64,000 nt of DNA from Priestia megaterium (GCF_023824195.1 NZ_CP085442.1:4440001-4504000); one strand, 5' to 3'. Shown: positions 1 through 9,764, counted from the stretch's first letter. Program-made: numbers and translations. The notes: generated by a model not told the origin, from the letters alone.

Positions 1-10
1 CTGACATTCA

Positions 11-1198
11 TCAATCTCCTTGAATAATTGGTTGAGTGTTCGCAATATTTTCTATAACTTGGTAATGTATTGATAATCTAACTTTACCATTGTCCTGTTC
101 TTGGTGCAAAACTTTTTCACCTTTTATTTTAGCATCCTCACCTAAAGTTGATAGTAATTTTTTTCGACCGATTTCCAAAGCTTTTTCCACCGCCTCTTGT
201 TTAGAATAGACGCGCTGCGAGTTCTGTTCTTCTCGTACAGCAACTATCTCATACGACAGAGGTAATTTCCATTTAAAAAAATAGAGTGGATGCTCCACTT
301 TTTCTGTCACCTTTGAGCCGTATTTTTCTTTGTTAAAAGCCCAAAGAGGCATTTTAAAAGCTTGAAAATCTAAATAGTGCTTCGTATATCCATTACCCGT
401 TAATACCTGAAAATCAGTTTTTAAAGGCACTTCTACCTCAGACTTATACCATGTTTCACCGTAGACTTTCCCTTTAGCAGCTACTACTTTTTTATTTTTT
501 TCGTTTCCAATAATACCGGAAACTAAGACCTCGCCTTCATTGACAAAATCATTAACCTTGACTAAAGGTTGTCCTTTTTCGACAAACAAATTCGTAATAA
601 TGGCTTTCTTTTTAGCAATTAAATGTTGGTAAGGTGTTTTTTGCTGAGCCTTGGGTTCATTTTTTTCAACCACTTGGAAGTGATAAGAAGTGCCGCGCAC
701 TTCTACTCCCACCCAGGTAATATTGTTCATATTATCCGTTAAATAGCGCTGAATTTTTTCAGGACTCTCTAACAGAAATTGAAACTCTCCTCTTTTTACA
801 CCTATTTTGGCAAGCTGCTTAGTCATTTGATGTTCTGTTTGTGGTTCTGCACCGCTAATTTCCACTTTCCACACCATGTTGGAAAGCAAACCAAGAATAA
901 TAAAAAAAGAAAGAAAACCTAAAGCAAATCCACTATTTTTGATCACTCGTTTTGTTAAAAAAGGAAAACCTCTGCCTCTTATAAAATAAATTTTACAATC
1001 TGCGTTGCGAATTAGTATACGAATTTTCTTTACATCTTTCAATAATATCGTTGCTGTCGCTAGCTGACCGTCAACTTTATGGACATTCGAAATCATAATC
1101 TGTTGTCTCACACAATTATTTAAGAAACGTTCAATTCCTTTTCCAACAATTCGAATACGTACGGTACCAATAACAAAGTTTGTCCATCCATTCTTCAT
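11..1198 (-). CDS. yqfD: Sporulation protein YqfD
   Basis: The 395-residue protein has a basic N-terminal cytoplasmic part (about 1-88), one membrane segment (about 91-109) and a large C-terminal part that should face the other side of the membrane. This matches the YqfD family, which is expressed in the mother cell under SigE and supports sporulation; its biochemical function is unknown. The ATG follows a GGAGGAAAAAA ribosome-binding site. It lies 16 nt after yqfC and is probably co-transcribed with it. The stop is 10 nt from the window edge, where phoH would be expected next. The gene is complete. Confidence 0.9.
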   Translation of the reverse strand: MKNGWTNFVIGTVRIRIVGKGIERFLNNCVRQQIMISNVHKVDGQLATATILLKDVKKIRILIRNADCKIYFIRGRGFPFLTKRVIKNSGFALGFLSFFIILGLLSNMVWKVEISGAEPQTEHQMTKQLAKIGVKRGEFQFLLESPEKIQRYLTDNMNNITWVGVEVRGTSYHFQVVEKNEPKAQQKTPYQHLIAKKKAIITNLFVEKGQPLVKVNDFVNEGEVLVSGIIGNEKNKKVVAAKGKVYGETWYKSEVEVPLKTDFQVLTGNGYTKHYLDFQAFKMPLWAFNKEKYGSKVTEKVEHPLYFFKWKLPLSYEIVAVREEQNSQRVYSKQEAVEKALEIGRKKLLSTLGEDAKIKGEKVLHQEQDNGKVRLSIHYQVIENIANTQPIIQGD

Positions 1199-1214
1199 TT
1201 TTTTCCTCCTTGTG

Positions 1215-1499
1215 TTATTGTTCTAAATAAAGAACTTGATTGATTTTACCTTCTAAAACCAGTTCTTCTGGCAGTATTACTTTAATGACCAGTCCTTCAC
1301 CTCGAATTAACATTTGTCCCTGTTTTAGTAACACGCGTATTTCAGTATCAGAAAAGGCTAATAAACCTTTATGATTTTCAATATAAATGTGTATTTGTCC
1401 AACTAACGTAATACGGGGAAGATCCATTAATACATCAGCGGGTAGTTCCATTGTTTTGGTCATCCATCTTTTCATTTGGTGTCTCCACTTTTTGCTCAT
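1215..1499 (-). CDS. yqfC: Sporulation protein YqfC
   Basis: A 94-residue protein with a basic N-terminus and a body of short beta strands (for example the [18 protein letters not shown] stretch), as in the YqfC/YabP sporulation family. The family is SigE-controlled and its molecular role is unknown. It sits directly upstream of yqfD. The ATG is 8 nt after an AAAGGGGG ribosome-binding site, and that site lies in the 3' arm of an 11-bp perfect hairpin (1506-1542), so translation of read-through mRNA may be blocked. Confidence 0.88.
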   Translation of the reverse strand: MSKKWRHQMKRWMTKTMELPADVLMDLPRITLVGQIHIYIENHKGLLAFSDTEIRVLLKQGQMLIRGEGLVIKVILPEELVLEGKINQVLYLEQ

Positions 1500-1505
1500 A
1501 AAAAG

Positions 1506-1542
1506 AACCCCCTTTCATCTCATGTTTATGAGAAAGGGGGTT
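1506..1542 (-). terminator. Terminator-like hairpin holding the yqfC ribosome-binding site
   Basis: An 11-bp perfect stem (1506-1516 with 1532-1542) is followed on the minus strand by a CTTTTT run ending at the yqfC ATG. It can end the nfeD-floA-yqfB transcript. Its 3' arm is also the Shine-Dalgarno of yqfC. The loop can extend the pairing through TCTCAT/ATGAGA. Confidence 0.7.
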
Positions 1543-1573
1543 AATGTATCACATCTATTTATCGTTTATATTT
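1543..1573 (-). promoter_or_regulatory. Candidate SigE promoter for yqfC-yqfD
   Basis: On the minus strand, AAATATA (1567-1573) and GATACATT (1543-1550) are 16 nt apart and resemble the SigE -35 (KMATATT) and -10 (CATACAHT) elements. Position and the known SigE control of this gene pair support it. The match is imperfect and the spacing slightly long. Confidence 0.4.
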
Positions 1574-2020
1574 ACGTTGTTTCGATTTTGGCGGCCCTAG
1601 AATTTCGGACCATATCACTCCTTGAACAGCTTCTTTACGAGAAATGGGCTTAAAAACGTTTTTCTCACCCGTGATTTTTGGTTTGTCAACTGTGATTTTC
1701 TTTTGAATAGACGGTTCATGATACGAACGATTTTTTAGCTCTTCCAATTTTTCTTGCAAAGGATTTGTTTCTGCTGAAGGAACAGTTTCTGGCTCCATAC
1801 GAGCTGTTTTTGGCTCTTCTTTGACAGGGCGGTATCTAGGTCTTTCCCGCCTTGAAGGATTGTTTACAGGAGGCATAGGAGCTCTTTTAGAACGCTGCTG
1901 TTCTTCCTCTTTTGACTGAGCCATAAAACGCTGCACAACGTTAAAAATAATCCCTCCAATGATGACAAAAATGAAAGCATTATTAATAATTAGTTTAATA
2001 AGCGTTTCAACGATATTCAT
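1559..2020 (-). CDS. yqfB: Small membrane protein YqfB (floA operon)
   Basis: A 153-residue protein with one N-terminal membrane helix (about 9-30) followed by a highly charged tail rich in Pro, Arg, Glu and Lys that looks disordered. The call rests mainly on position: it follows nfeD and floA, as yqfB does in B. subtilis. The B. subtilis protein is, as I recall, clearly shorter, so the long tail is unusual. It probably belongs to the membrane-stress unit with NfeD and flotillin. It starts at an ATG behind AAGGAGG and ends at the terminator before yqfC. Function unknown. Confidence 0.7.
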   Translation of the reverse strand: MNIVETLIKLIINNAFIFVIIGGIIFNVVQRFMAQSKEEEQQRSKRAPMPPVNNPSRRERPRYRPVKEEPKTARMEPETVPSAETNPLQEKLEELKNRSYHEPSIQKKITVDKPKITGEKNVFKPISRKEAVQGVIWSEILGPPKSKQRKYKR

Positions 2021-2051
2021 TAGGAGAAAACCTCCTTGTTAAACTGATTCA

Positions 2052-3035
2052 TTATTTCTCATCGTCTTCTTTAGACATTTTTCCAATTGAATCACGCATA
2101 TCCGTATCAGCAGTCAAGTTTTGAATATTCATATAATCCATGACGCCAATATTGCCGGAACGCAGTGCTTCTGCCATCGCTAACGGTACTTCTGCTTCCG
2201 CTTCTACTACTTTTGCACGCATTTCTTCTACTTTTGCACGCATTTCTTGTTCTTGAGCAACGGCCATAGCACGACGTTCTTCGGCTTTTGCTTGTGCAAT
2301 ATTTTTATCTGCTTCCGCTTGGTCTGTTTGAAGAACTGCCCCAATATTTTTACCAATATCGATGTCAGCAATATCAATGGATAAGATTTCAAACGCTGTT
2401 CCTGAATCCAACCCTTTTCCTAAAACCGTTTGAGAAATCATATCAGGATTTTCCAATACTTTTTTGTGATCAGTTTGTGAACCGATTGTGGAAACGATCC
2501 CCTCGCCAACACGGGCAATAATCGTTTCTTCTCCAGCTCCCCCTACTAGTCGATCAATGTTTGCACGAACGGTAATTCGAGCTTTTGCTTTGACTTCGAT
2601 TCCATCCATAGCCACCCCTGCAATAAAAGGTGTTTCAATAACTTTTGGATTAACGCTCATTTGTACAGCTTCTAGCACATCACGGCCCGCTAAGTCGATA
2701 GCTGCTCCGCGCTCAAATGTTAACTCAATATTTGCTCGGTGCGCTGCAATCAACGCATTTACCACGCGGTCAACGTTACCGCCTGCTAAATAGTGGCTTT
2801 CTAATTGATTAATGGTAATACCTAAACCTGCTTTACTTGCTTTAATTAACGGGTTCACAACGCGAGATGGTATCACTCGACGAAGTCTCATTCCGACCAG
2901 TGTGAAAATACTAATACGAACGCCTGCTGCTAATGCTGAAATCCATAGCATAATTGGTACAAAAGTGAAAAAAACAGCTAAAGCAATAATTGCTAGACCA
3001 ATAACTACAAAAAACAATACGCTACCTACTTCCAT
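2052..3035 (-). CDS. floA: Flotillin-like protein FloA
   Basis: A 327-residue SPFH/flotillin protein. A hydrophobic N-terminal hairpin (about 5-45) anchors it in the membrane. It is followed by the SPFH domain and a C-terminal Ala/Glu-rich coiled coil (about 235-300) with repeated [17 protein letters not shown] sequence. Family members form scaffold assemblies in functional membrane microdomains that organise signalling and secretion proteins. Its ATG overlaps the nfeD stop by one base (TAATG), so the two are translationally coupled. NfeD proteins are the usual partners of this flotillin type. Confidence 0.95.
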   Translation of the reverse strand: MEVGSVLFFVVIGLAIIALAVFFTFVPIMLWISALAAGVRISIFTLVGMRLRRVIPSRVVNPLIKASKAGLGITINQLESHYLAGGNVDRVVNALIAAHRANIELTFERGAAIDLAGRDVLEAVQMSVNPKVIETPFIAGVAMDGIEVKAKARITVRANIDRLVGGAGEETIIARVGEGIVSTIGSQTDHKKVLENPDMISQTVLGKGLDSGTAFEILSIDIADIDIGKNIGAVLQTDQAEADKNIAQAKAEERRAMAVAQEQEMRAKVEEMRAKVVEAEAEVPLAMAEALRSGNIGVMDYMNIQNLTADTDMRDSIGKMSKEDDEK

Positions 3036-4375
3036 TAATTAAGGTCCTCCTTTTTCAAAGGCTCTGTAAGCTTCCGCACCACAACCCTTGATCCCTCTAC
3101 TTTTATAATATTTACTAACACATCTTTGTCTAAATATCCGCCTTCAGTGACTACATCCACATACTCTTCATCGATGAGCACGGTACCTGAAGGACGCAGC
3201 GGTGTTGTTGTTTTACCTTGTTTTCCTATTAATTCATAACGATTTTGATTCGACACATAACCAGATTCGGTATTAAGTGAATCATTAAGCACCATTTTTT
3301 TGAAAGGTGTAAGCTTTCTTTTAAAAAATTTCATCATCACAAACGCACCTCCCAGTGCCACCACTATTGCAATTACAAGAGAAATTCCCATTTCGACATT
3401 ATTATCTGTTGACATAAAAAAACTTAAAATGATAGCTCCAAGCCCTAGTAGTCCTAAAACTCCGCCTGGTACTACAATCTCTAAGAGAAGCAATATAATT
3501 CCTGCTATAAATAAAACGAGCGCTTCCATTCCAGCTAATCCTGCTACCATATGACCATAGAAAAATAAAAGAAGTGAAGCTATTCCAATAGAGCCCGCAA
3601 TACCAAATGAAGGCGTAAACAATTCAATTACAATTCCTAAAGCACCAATGGATAATAAAATGGGAACAACAAGCGGATGGGTAAGAAAACGAGCAATTTG
3701 TTCACTTACACTCATTTTTGCATACGTCAGTTTAGCATCTTCATAGCCAAGTACGCTTAGGAGATCGTCTAAATTTTTTACAGTCCCTTCTGAATAACCA
3801 ACTTGCTCGGCTTGCTTCGGAGTGAGCGTCAACAATTCGTTTCCTTTTAAGTTGAGCTCAGGTATTACCATCTTTGTATTTGCCATCGCTTCTGCATATT
3901 TAGGGTTTCGGTTATTTTGTTCTGCTGCGCTCTTCATAGCCGATAACCAGTAGGACTGAGCTTTTTTTCCTGCTGCATTTCCCTGTTGGTCAATCACAGC
4001 TGCCGATCCCATTGTAGAACCGGGTGTCATATAAATTTGATCGGCGTTAAGTGCAATATACGCTCCGGCTGATAATGCTTTTTTATCGACAAAAGCAGCG
4101 GTAGGAATAGGTGTTGAGGTTAAGCTTTTAGCTATTTCAGAAGCTGCATTTACAGCTCCTCCAGGAGTATCTATGTCCAATATAATCAAATCTGCACCGT
4201 CATTTTCCGCATCTTCAATGGATCTGTTTAGAAAAGAAAGCAGTCCATTTTCTACCGTTTTATTTACAGGAATAACGTGTACGCGCTTCACGTCAGCGGT
4301 GCTAATAGTGGGGAATAACCCAGTGGCTAAGATAAGAAAGCACACGAAAGAAAATAAGGTTTTCACCGAATACAC
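3035..4375 (-). CDS. nfeD: NfeD family membrane protease-like protein (YqeZ)
   Basis: The 446-residue protein has an N-terminal signal peptide (about 1-27), a ClpP-class serine protease-like domain with the LSAGAY motif carrying the expected nucleophile, several membrane helices (about 230-345), and a C-terminal NfeD OB-fold domain. It probably works with FloA at the membrane. The start is GTG after GGAGGG with short spacing; another GTG three codons later is possible. A SigW-type promoter precedes it, so cell-envelope stress control is likely, as for the B. subtilis yqeZ-yqfAB unit. Confidence 0.9.
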   Translation of the reverse strand: MYSVKTLFSFVCFLILATGLFPTISTADVKRVHVIPVNKTVENGLLSFLNRSIEDAENDGADLIILDIDTPGGAVNAASEIAKSLTSTPIPTAAFVDKKALSAGAYIALNADQIYMTPGSTMGSAAVIDQQGNAAGKKAQSYWLSAMKSAAEQNNRNPKYAEAMANTKMVIPELNLKGNELLTLTPKQAEQVGYSEGTVKNLDDLLSVLGYEDAKLTYAKMSVSEQIARFLTHPLVVPILLSIGALGIVIELFTPSFGIAGSIGIASLLLFFYGHMVAGLAGMEALVLFIAGIILLLLEIVVPGGVLGLLGLGAIILSFFMSTDNNVEMGISLVIAIVVALGGAFVMMKFFKRKLTPFKKMVLNDSLNTESGYVSNQNRYELIGKQGKTTTPLRPSGTVLIDEEYVDVVTEGGYLDKDVLVNIIKVEGSRVVVRKLTEPLKKEDLN

Positions 4376-4413
4376 TTCCCTCCTTCCATAGATAGTATGA
4401 GTATGTATCTGTA

Positions 4414-4441
4414 TATACGAATAACTTTAACAATAGTTTCA
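4414..4441 (-). promoter_or_regulatory. SigW-type promoter of nfeD-floA-yqfB
   Basis: The minus strand has TGAAAC (4436-4441), exactly 16 nt, then CGTATA (4414-4419). This is the textbook extracytoplasmic-function sigma W promoter (TGAAAC-N16-CGTA), about 40 nt upstream of the nfeD start, and agrees with the known SigW control of this operon in B. subtilis. Confidence 0.85.
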
Positions 4442-4513
4442 AATTTTTTAAAATTTATCTATTTTATTCTTCACACTAGAAAAACAAAACATACGTTCGT
4501 TTATTATTCATAT

Positions 4514-4546
4514 AAAAAACACCTTACACAAGGTAAGGTGTTTTTT
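4514..4546 (-). terminator. Terminator after yqeY
   Basis: A strong stem (ACACCTTAC paired with GTAAGGTGT) with a U-tract on the minus-strand transcript begins at the yqeY stop. It separates the rpsU-yqeY unit from the SigW promoter of nfeD. Confidence 0.88.
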
Positions 4547-4988
4547 ATGATAAGTGTTGAAGGACAAGCTTATTAACAAGAGAGCCATCCGCTTTGCCTT
4601 TTACTTTCGGCATAAGCGCTCCCATAACTTTCCCCATATCAGCTTTAGAGGAAGACTGCGTTTCTTCAATCGTCGTTTTAATAATTTCAGATAACTCTTC
4701 TTCAGTTAGCTGTTTAGGAGCGTAAACTTCTAAAACCGCTAATTCAGAATGAATTTTATCAACAAGATCTTGACGACCTGCTTTCTCAAATTCATGGAGG
4801 GAGTCTTTACGTTGTTTGAATTCGCGAGAAATAACCGTCAACTCGTCTGCTTCAGTTAGGTCAGTTCCTAACTTAATGGCTTCGTTTTGAAGAGATGCTT
4901 TGACCATACGAATGACCCCAAGCTTCTCTTTCTCTTTGTTTTTCATCGCTTGTTTCATATCACTATTTAAACGCTCGAGAAGACTCAT
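4545..4988 (-). CDS. yqeY: YqeY (GatB/YqeY domain protein)
   Basis: A 147-residue protein of the YqeY family: an N-terminal helical half followed by a GatB-like C-terminal tRNA-binding helical domain (about 90-147, with the [18 protein letters not shown] motif). The domain also ends the GatB subunit of the tRNA amidotransferase, so a role in tRNA or translation is inferred, but the function is not established. It lies 15 nt after rpsU, as in B. subtilis, and is presumably co-transcribed. The ATG has a GAGGGTGG ribosome-binding site. Confidence 0.92.
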   Translation of the reverse strand: MSLLERLNSDMKQAMKNKEKEKLGVIRMVKASLQNEAIKLGTDLTEADELTVISREFKQRKDSLHEFEKAGRQDLVDKIHSELAVLEVYAPKQLTEEELSEIIKTTIEETQSSSKADMGKVMGALMPKVKGKADGSLVNKLVLQHLS

Positions 4989-5003
4989 AAATCCACCCTC
5001 TTA

Positions 5004-5177
5004 TTAGAACTTGCGTTTTCTAGCAGCTTCAGATTTCTTCTTACGCTTTACGCTAGGCTTTTCATAGAATTCGCGCTTTCTTGCTTCTTGTAACGTACCA
5101 GTTTTTGAAACTGAACGTTTGAAGCGACGAAGAGCATCTTCAAGCGATTCGTTTTTACGAACAACTGTTCTTGACAT
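5004..5177 (-). CDS. rpsU: 30S ribosomal protein S21
   Basis: A 57-residue, very basic protein starting [18 protein letters not shown] and ending in a Lys/Arg tail, diagnostic for S21, which binds the 30S platform near the anti-Shine-Dalgarno. Upstream in-frame codons exist, but the ATG at 5177 has a strong GGAGGGAGG site and gives the normal family length. It has its own SigA promoter and a palindromic leader. Confidence 0.97.
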   Translation of the reverse strand: MSRTVVRKNESLEDALRRFKRSVSKTGTLQEARKREFYEKPSVKRKKKSEAARKRKF

Positions 5178-5223
5178 TCTAATTCCCTCCCTCCGAACAA
5201 AACCACTAACATCATAATGAAAT

Positions 5224-5240
5224 GACATGTTAGACATGTC
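5224..5240. repeat. Perfect palindrome in the rpsU leader
   Basis: GACATGT-TAG-ACATGTC, a perfect 7+3+7 inverted repeat, starts right at the predicted rpsU transcription start (about 5241). It could be a protein operator or a 5' stem protecting the mRNA. Confidence 0.75.
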
Positions 5241-5247
5241 TTTTGCA

Positions 5248-5276
5248 ATTATAATATAATGATTCCTTAAGGTCAA
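5248..5276 (-). promoter_or_regulatory. SigA promoter of rpsU-yqeY
   Basis: Minus strand TTGACC (5271-5276), 17 nt, TATAAT (5248-5253). Near-consensus housekeeping promoter, with the start predicted near 5241. Confidence 0.85.
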
Positions 5277-5364
5277 CCGCTTTACACAAAGTAATGCAGT
5301 TATTCCCCCTTTATTTTATGAACTTTCTTGATAAAACATTACTCGTTCAGCTTTTTTATACGTA

Positions 5365-5394
5365 TGAAAAAAGCTGCGTATACACGCAGCTTTC
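5365..5394 (-). terminator. Terminator after mtaB
   Basis: Stem AAAGCTGCGT/ACGCAGCTTT (5370-5379 with 5384-5393), followed on the minus strand by a U-run. It ends the dnaJ-prmA-rsmE-mtaB transcript. Confidence 0.8.
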
Positions 5395-5403
5395 CAATAA
5401 GTG

Positions 5404-6762
5404 TTATGAGCTCATTTTCACCTGATCTTGAAGATGAACCTCATCTAGCACGCGAACAAACTCACCTTCATTATAAGGATATCCAGCTTTTGAAATTTTA
5501 ACTTTTACAAGCTTTCCAACCATCTCTTCAGACGCTTTAAACACAACCTTTAAGTAGTTATCAGTATATCCTACATATAAACCACTTTCAGGATCTTCTT
5601 TATATTTTTCTTCCGGAATTACTTCTAGTACTTCTCCTTCAAACGTTGAAGCATATTCTTTTGCCAATTGATTTGAAAGTTCGATTAAACGATGCACACG
5701 TTCATTTTTTACTTCTTCATCAATTTGGTCGGTCATACGAGCTGCTGGCGTACCTGTACGTTTAGAATATGGGAATACGTGAAGCTCTGAAAAACCGTGC
5801 TCTTTAATAAAGTTATACGTCTCCATAAACTCTTCTTCTGTCTCACCTGGGAAGCCAACAATAACATCTGATGTAATCGCTAATCCAGGAAGAGCTTCTT
5901 TCAGACGGTTTAAGCGCTCACCAAAGAACTCCATTGTATACTTACGACGCATGCGCTTCAATACCGTATTTGAACCTGATTGAAGAGGAATATGCAAATG
6001 ACGTACAACCATTTCTGATTGATCTAGTACCTCAATCACTTCGTCCGTAATTTGGCTTGCCTCGATTGACGAAATACGAATACGTTTTAGCCCTTTTACT
6101 TGAGATTCTAAATCACGAAGAAGCTGGGCAAGATTGTAATCTTTCATGTCTTCTCCGTATCCGCCAGTGTGAATACCTGTTAACACAATTTCTTTATATC
6201 CCGCATCCACTAGCTGCTGTGCTTGTGCTACTACTTCTTTAGGATCACGTGATCGCATTAAACCGCGCGCCCATGGAATAATACAGAATGTGCAGAAGTT
6301 GTTACAGCCTTCTTGAATCTTTAACGAAGCACGTGTACGGTCTGTAAAAGCCGGTACATCTAGCTCTTCATATACGCGTGTTTTCATAATATTTCCTACG
6401 CCGTTAATCGGTTGACGCTCTTTTTTAAATTGTTCAATATAATCAAGCATCTTAACGCGATCTTGTGTACCTACTACGATATCAACACCAGGAATGGCCA
6501 TAATTTCAGCAGGCGAAGTTTGAGCATAACACCCGGTTACACAAATAACCGCATCTGGATTTTTTCGCACAGCTCTGCGAATAACTTGACGGCTTTTTTT
6601 ATCTCCTGTATTTGTTACCGTACATGTATTAATTACATATACATCGGCAGTTTGTTCATATTCAACACGCTCATAGCCTTGGCCTTTGAACAATTGCCAA
6701 ATTGCTTCTGTTTCATAGTGATTTACTTTACACCCTAGCGTGTGAAAAGCAACTGTTGACAT
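5404..6762 (-). CDS. mtaB: tRNA t6A37 methylthiotransferase MtaB (YqeV)
   Basis: A 452-residue radical-SAM enzyme that adds a methylthio group to N6-threonylcarbamoyladenosine at tRNA position 37. It shows the UPF0004 N-terminal domain (TLGCKVNHYET), the radical-SAM CxxxCxxC motif in QEGCNNFCTFCIIPWARG, and a C-terminal TRAM domain. The ATG at 6762 has a GAGGTGA site that overlaps the rsmE stop, and is preferred over the GTG three codons upstream. It is the distal gene of the dnaJ-prmA-rsmE group. Confidence 0.93.
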   Translation of the reverse strand: MSTVAFHTLGCKVNHYETEAIWQLFKGQGYERVEYEQTADVYVINTCTVTNTGDKKSRQVIRRAVRKNPDAVICVTGCYAQTSPAEIMAIPGVDIVVGTQDRVKMLDYIEQFKKERQPINGVGNIMKTRVYEELDVPAFTDRTRASLKIQEGCNNFCTFCIIPWARGLMRSRDPKEVVAQAQQLVDAGYKEIVLTGIHTGGYGEDMKDYNLAQLLRDLESQVKGLKRIRISSIEASQITDEVIEVLDQSEMVVRHLHIPLQSGSNTVLKRMRRKYTMEFFGERLNRLKEALPGLAITSDVIVGFPGETEEEFMETYNFIKEHGFSELHVFPYSKRTGTPAARMTDQIDEEVKNERVHRLIELSNQLAKEYASTFEGEVLEVIPEEKYKEDPESGLYVGYTDNYLKVVFKASEEMVGKLVKVKISKAGYPYNEGEFVRVLDEVHLQDQVKMSS

Positions 6763-6767
6763 AATCG

Positions 6768-7520
6768 TCACCTCATTAACTCAGTTTGATAAGATATAGC
6801 AGACAGCGCATATAAAGGAGCTGTTTCTGCTCGTAAAATTCGCGGACCAAATCCGCTTATTGTAAATTCATTTTCTTCTAATACTTCTACTTCCTGCTCG
6901 GTCAAACCACCCTCGGGGCCTACAACCACAAGCACGGAATTGCCGGGTTTTAAAGCTGAAAGAACAGCATGCAGATGAGATGTTTCTCCTTGCTTCGCTC
7001 TTTCTTCATAGGCTACAACTTTATGAGTATAGTCACCGCTAATTTCTACTAGTTTTTTAAAAGAAATTGGGGCTTCTACTGCTGGTACAATCGTACGATG
7101 AGATTGTTCTGCAGCCTCTTTAGCAATCTTGTTCCAGCGATCTAATTTTTTTTGACTCTTTTTATCATCCCATTTAACAACTGAACGAGCCGCAATAAAA
7201 GGGATAAACTTATACGCCCCAAGTTCTGTCCCTTTTTGGATAATAAGCTCGAGCTTATCCCCTTTAGGCAGACCGTTCACAATTGTAACATGGACTGGAA
7301 GCTCTTTTTCTTCGCTTATCCATTCTATAATAGATGCTTTCACTTCGTTAGCGGAAATATTTTCAATTTCACACAAAGCAGCTTGCCCCTGTTCATTACA
7401 GGCAATAAACTGTGATCCTTCATTCATTCTCATGACGCGTGAGATATGATGGGCATCATCATGTGTCACTATGACACTTTGCTCTTGAAATTGATCATTT
7501 GGCAGAAAATAACGTTGCAT
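6768..7520 (-). CDS. rsmE: 16S rRNA m3U1498 methyltransferase RsmE
   Basis: A 250-residue SPOUT-class methyltransferase that modifies U1498 of 16S rRNA using S-adenosylmethionine. It has an N-terminal PUA-like domain and a C-terminal trefoil-knot fold with the LVVVGPEGGLTEQEV and LGPRILRAETAP-like motifs (here FGPRILRAETAPLYAL). It lies between prmA (19 nt upstream) and mtaB, as in B. subtilis (yqeU). Confidence 0.95.
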   Translation of the reverse strand: MQRYFLPNDQFQEQSVIVTHDDAHHISRVMRMNEGSQFIACNEQGQAALCEIENISANEVKASIIEWISEEKELPVHVTIVNGLPKGDKLELIIQKGTELGAYKFIPFIAARSVVKWDDKKSQKKLDRWNKIAKEAAEQSHRTIVPAVEAPISFKKLVEISGDYTHKVVAYEERAKQGETSHLHAVLSALKPGNSVLVVVGPEGGLTEQEVEVLEENEFTISGFGPRILRAETAPLYALSAISYQTELMR

Positions 7521-7539
7521 CTTGACACCTTCTCACTTG

Positions 7540-8481
7540 TTAAGCTTGTTTTTGCGCAATAATTGCTACCCAGTCTTCCATAAGCGTTACTTCTTGAATA
7601 ACAAAGCCCGCTCCCGTTAACGCTTTTTTGACATCTTCTTTTTTCGCACTAATAATACCTGATGTAATGAACATGCCTCCTGGCTTTAATACCTTTGCAG
7701 CATCGTCTACAAAACGAACGATTACTTCAGCTAGAATATTCGCCACAACAATGTCAACCGGTCCTTCTATACCTTGCAATAAGTTGTTTTGACCTACTGT
7801 TACGACGTTCCCAACTTGATTCAGTTCAATATTTTCGCGGGCAGAACGTACGGCTACTTCATCAAGGTCTAGAGCTTGTACATTACTTGCTCCTAACAGA
7901 GCTGCGCCAATACTTAGCACTCCTGAACCTGTACCCACGTCGATAACAGTATCTCCTGCTTTCACTGTTCTTTCCAATGCTTGAAGAGACATAACCGTCG
8001 TTGGATGCGTACCTGTACCAAAAGCCATTCCGGGATCAAGCTCGATAATCAATTCATCTGTGCTTACTTTTTCATAGTTTTCCCAAGTTGGTACAATCGT
8101 AAAACGCTCTGAAATTTTCACGGGATGGTAATATTTTTTCCAAGCAGTGGCCCACTCTTCCTCGTTCACTTCACTGATCGTAACTTTGTTAGCTCCTAAA
8201 TCAAAGTCGTAAACAAGCAGTCCATTAATTTCTTTTTTGATACCATCCACAGTTTCTGCTAAAAAGCTGTTAACTGGAAGGTATGCTTTAATCACTACAC
8301 CTTCTTCTGGATAGTCTTCTACGTTTAAATCGTAGATTTCACCAAAAGTTGTATCTCTGTCCTTCACTAAATCAGCAGGATCTTCAATGACTACCCCGCT
8401 AGCTCCTGATTCATGTAAAATATGAGAGATGGGTTCAATTGCTTCTTGCGCTGTATGAATACAAATTTCAGACCATTTCAT
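7540..8481 (-). CDS. prmA: Ribosomal protein L11 methyltransferase PrmA
   Basis: A 313-residue class I SAM-dependent methyltransferase that methylates L11. It has an N-terminal substrate-recognition domain and a Rossmann domain with motif [21 protein letters not shown] and the NPPY-like motif VANILAEV. The family begins MKWSE, which fixes the ATG at 8481; an in-frame ATG five codons upstream (8496) lies inside the AAAGGATG sequence and cannot be fully excluded. It follows dnaJ after a strong hairpin without a U-tract. Confidence 0.94.
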   Translation of the reverse strand: MKWSEICIHTAQEAIEPISHILHESGASGVVIEDPADLVKDRDTTFGEIYDLNVEDYPEEGVVIKAYLPVNSFLAETVDGIKKEINGLLVYDFDLGANKVTISEVNEEEWATAWKKYYHPVKISERFTIVPTWENYEKVSTDELIIELDPGMAFGTGTHPTTVMSLQALERTVKAGDTVIDVGTGSGVLSIGAALLGASNVQALDLDEVAVRSARENIELNQVGNVVTVGQNNLLQGIEGPVDIVVANILAEVIVRFVDDAAKVLKPGGMFITSGIISAKKEDVKKALTGAGFVIQEVTLMEDWVAIIAQKQA

Positions 8482-8544
8482 TGCTACCAACTTCATCCTT
8501 TCTGCCTTCAGTAATATAGGATTTTAAATATGAACATGACAGAT

Positions 8545-8577
8545 GACAGGTTGGCAAAGTACCTTTACCAACCTGTC
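8545..8577 (-). terminator. Stable hairpin between dnaJ and prmA
   Basis: A 10-bp perfect stem, GACAGGTTGG with CCAACCTGTC, and an extra inner AAAG/CTTT pairing. No U-run follows on the minus strand, so it is more likely a leaky terminator or RNA-processing/stability element that lowers prmA-rsmE-mtaB expression relative to dnaJ. Confidence 0.55.
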
Positions 8578-8598
8578 TCTGTTTACTATGAAAGACAA

Positions 8599-9729
8599 TT
8601 ATTCTCCTTTAATTGCTCGTTTTACTTTTGCAAAAAAGGAATCATGCTGCTCATCAACGGCTTCTTGACCGCTCAGTTCAGCGAACTCACGCAATAATTG
8701 TTTTTGTTTTTCTGATATTTTTGTTGGAGTTACAACTCGAACGTGAATATGCTGATCTCCTTGACCATACCCTCGTACGTTTGCCACACCTTTTCCTTTT
8801 AAACGGAATTTCGTCCCCGTTTGTGTACCAGCAGGAATCTTCAGCTTCACCTTGCCATGTAGAGTTGGTACTTCTACTTCATCACCTAGCGCTGCCTGAG
8901 CAAACGTTAAAGGCATTTCGCAGTAGATATCGTCTCCATCACGTTCAAAGAATTCATGAGTGCGCACGTGGAACACTACGTATAAATCTCCCGGAGGACC
9001 ACCATTTACCCCTGGTTCTCCTTGAGCACTAACGCGCAGCTGTTGACCATCATCTACACCAGCTGGAATTTTAACATTAATTTTACGTCGTTTTGTTACT
9101 TTACCGTCACCGTGGCACGTTGCACATTTGTCTTTAATGATTTTTCCCGTACCATTACAATGATGACACGCACGTCGATTTACCACGCGGCCAAACGGCG
9201 TGTTTTGTTCAACGTTTAACTGACCTGAACCATTACAGTGCGAACATGTATCGACTTTTGTTCCAGGTTTTGCACCTGAACCGTGACATGTTTCACACGT
9301 TTCTTCACGTGGAATTTCAATTGTTGTTTCTTTTCCGAAAACAGCTTCTTCAAAAGAAAGTGTCATCGTGTATTGTAAATCGGCACCTTGTCTCGGAGCA
9401 TTAGGGTCACGTCTGCGACCACCACCACCAAAGATCGAGCTGAAAATATCTTCAAAGCCGAAGCCGCCAAAGTCTGAGCCGCCTCCACCAAAGCCGCCAA
9501 AGCCTTGATTTGGATCAGTATGACCAAATTGATCGTATTGTGCTTTTTTTTGGTCATCACTCAATACTTCATATGCTTCTTTTACTTCTTTAAATTTGTC
9601 AGCAGCATCTTCCGCTTTGTTAATATCTGGATGATATTGTTTAGAAAGCTTGCGGTATGCTTTTTTTATTTCATCTTTTGTAGCGCTCTTACTGATACCG
9701 AGTACTTCATAGTAATCTCGCTTACTCAT
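8599..9729 (-). CDS. dnaJ: Chaperone DnaJ (Hsp40)
   Basis: A 376-residue class I J-protein that delivers substrates to DnaK and stimulates its ATPase. The J domain (about 1-70) has the HPD motif (YHPDIN). It is followed by a Gly/Phe-rich linker (about 75-105), four CxxCxGxG zinc-finger repeats ([32 protein letters not shown]) and the C-terminal substrate-binding domains. The ATG at 9729 with GGGAG is used. It is separated from dnaK by a 235-nt gap with a terminator and its own candidate promoter. Confidence 0.98.
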   Translation of the reverse strand: MSKRDYYEVLGISKSATKDEIKKAYRKLSKQYHPDINKAEDAADKFKEVKEAYEVLSDDQKKAQYDQFGHTDPNQGFGGFGGGGSDFGGFGFEDIFSSIFGGGGRRRDPNAPRQGADLQYTMTLSFEEAVFGKETTIEIPREETCETCHGSGAKPGTKVDTCSHCNGSGQLNVEQNTPFGRVVNRRACHHCNGTGKIIKDKCATCHGDGKVTKRRKINVKIPAGVDDGQQLRVSAQGEPGVNGGPPGDLYVVFHVRTHEFFERDGDDIYCEMPLTFAQAALGDEVEVPTLHGKVKLKIPAGTQTGTKFRLKGKGVANVRGYGQGDQHIHVRVVTPTKISEKQKQLLREFAELSGQEAVDEQHDSFFAKVKRAIKGE

Positions 9730-9764
9730 CAATACTCACTCCCGAATCGTTTCACATAAACGTA

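Noticed and set aside
2488..3042. Two plus-strand frames over floA
   Set aside because: Antisense shadows of floA rich in Ala/Thr/Ser, without initiation signals.
8613..9032. 139-codon plus-strand frame over dnaJ
   Set aside because: Antisense to dnaJ; composition is that of reverse-complemented coding DNA (Leu/His-rich).
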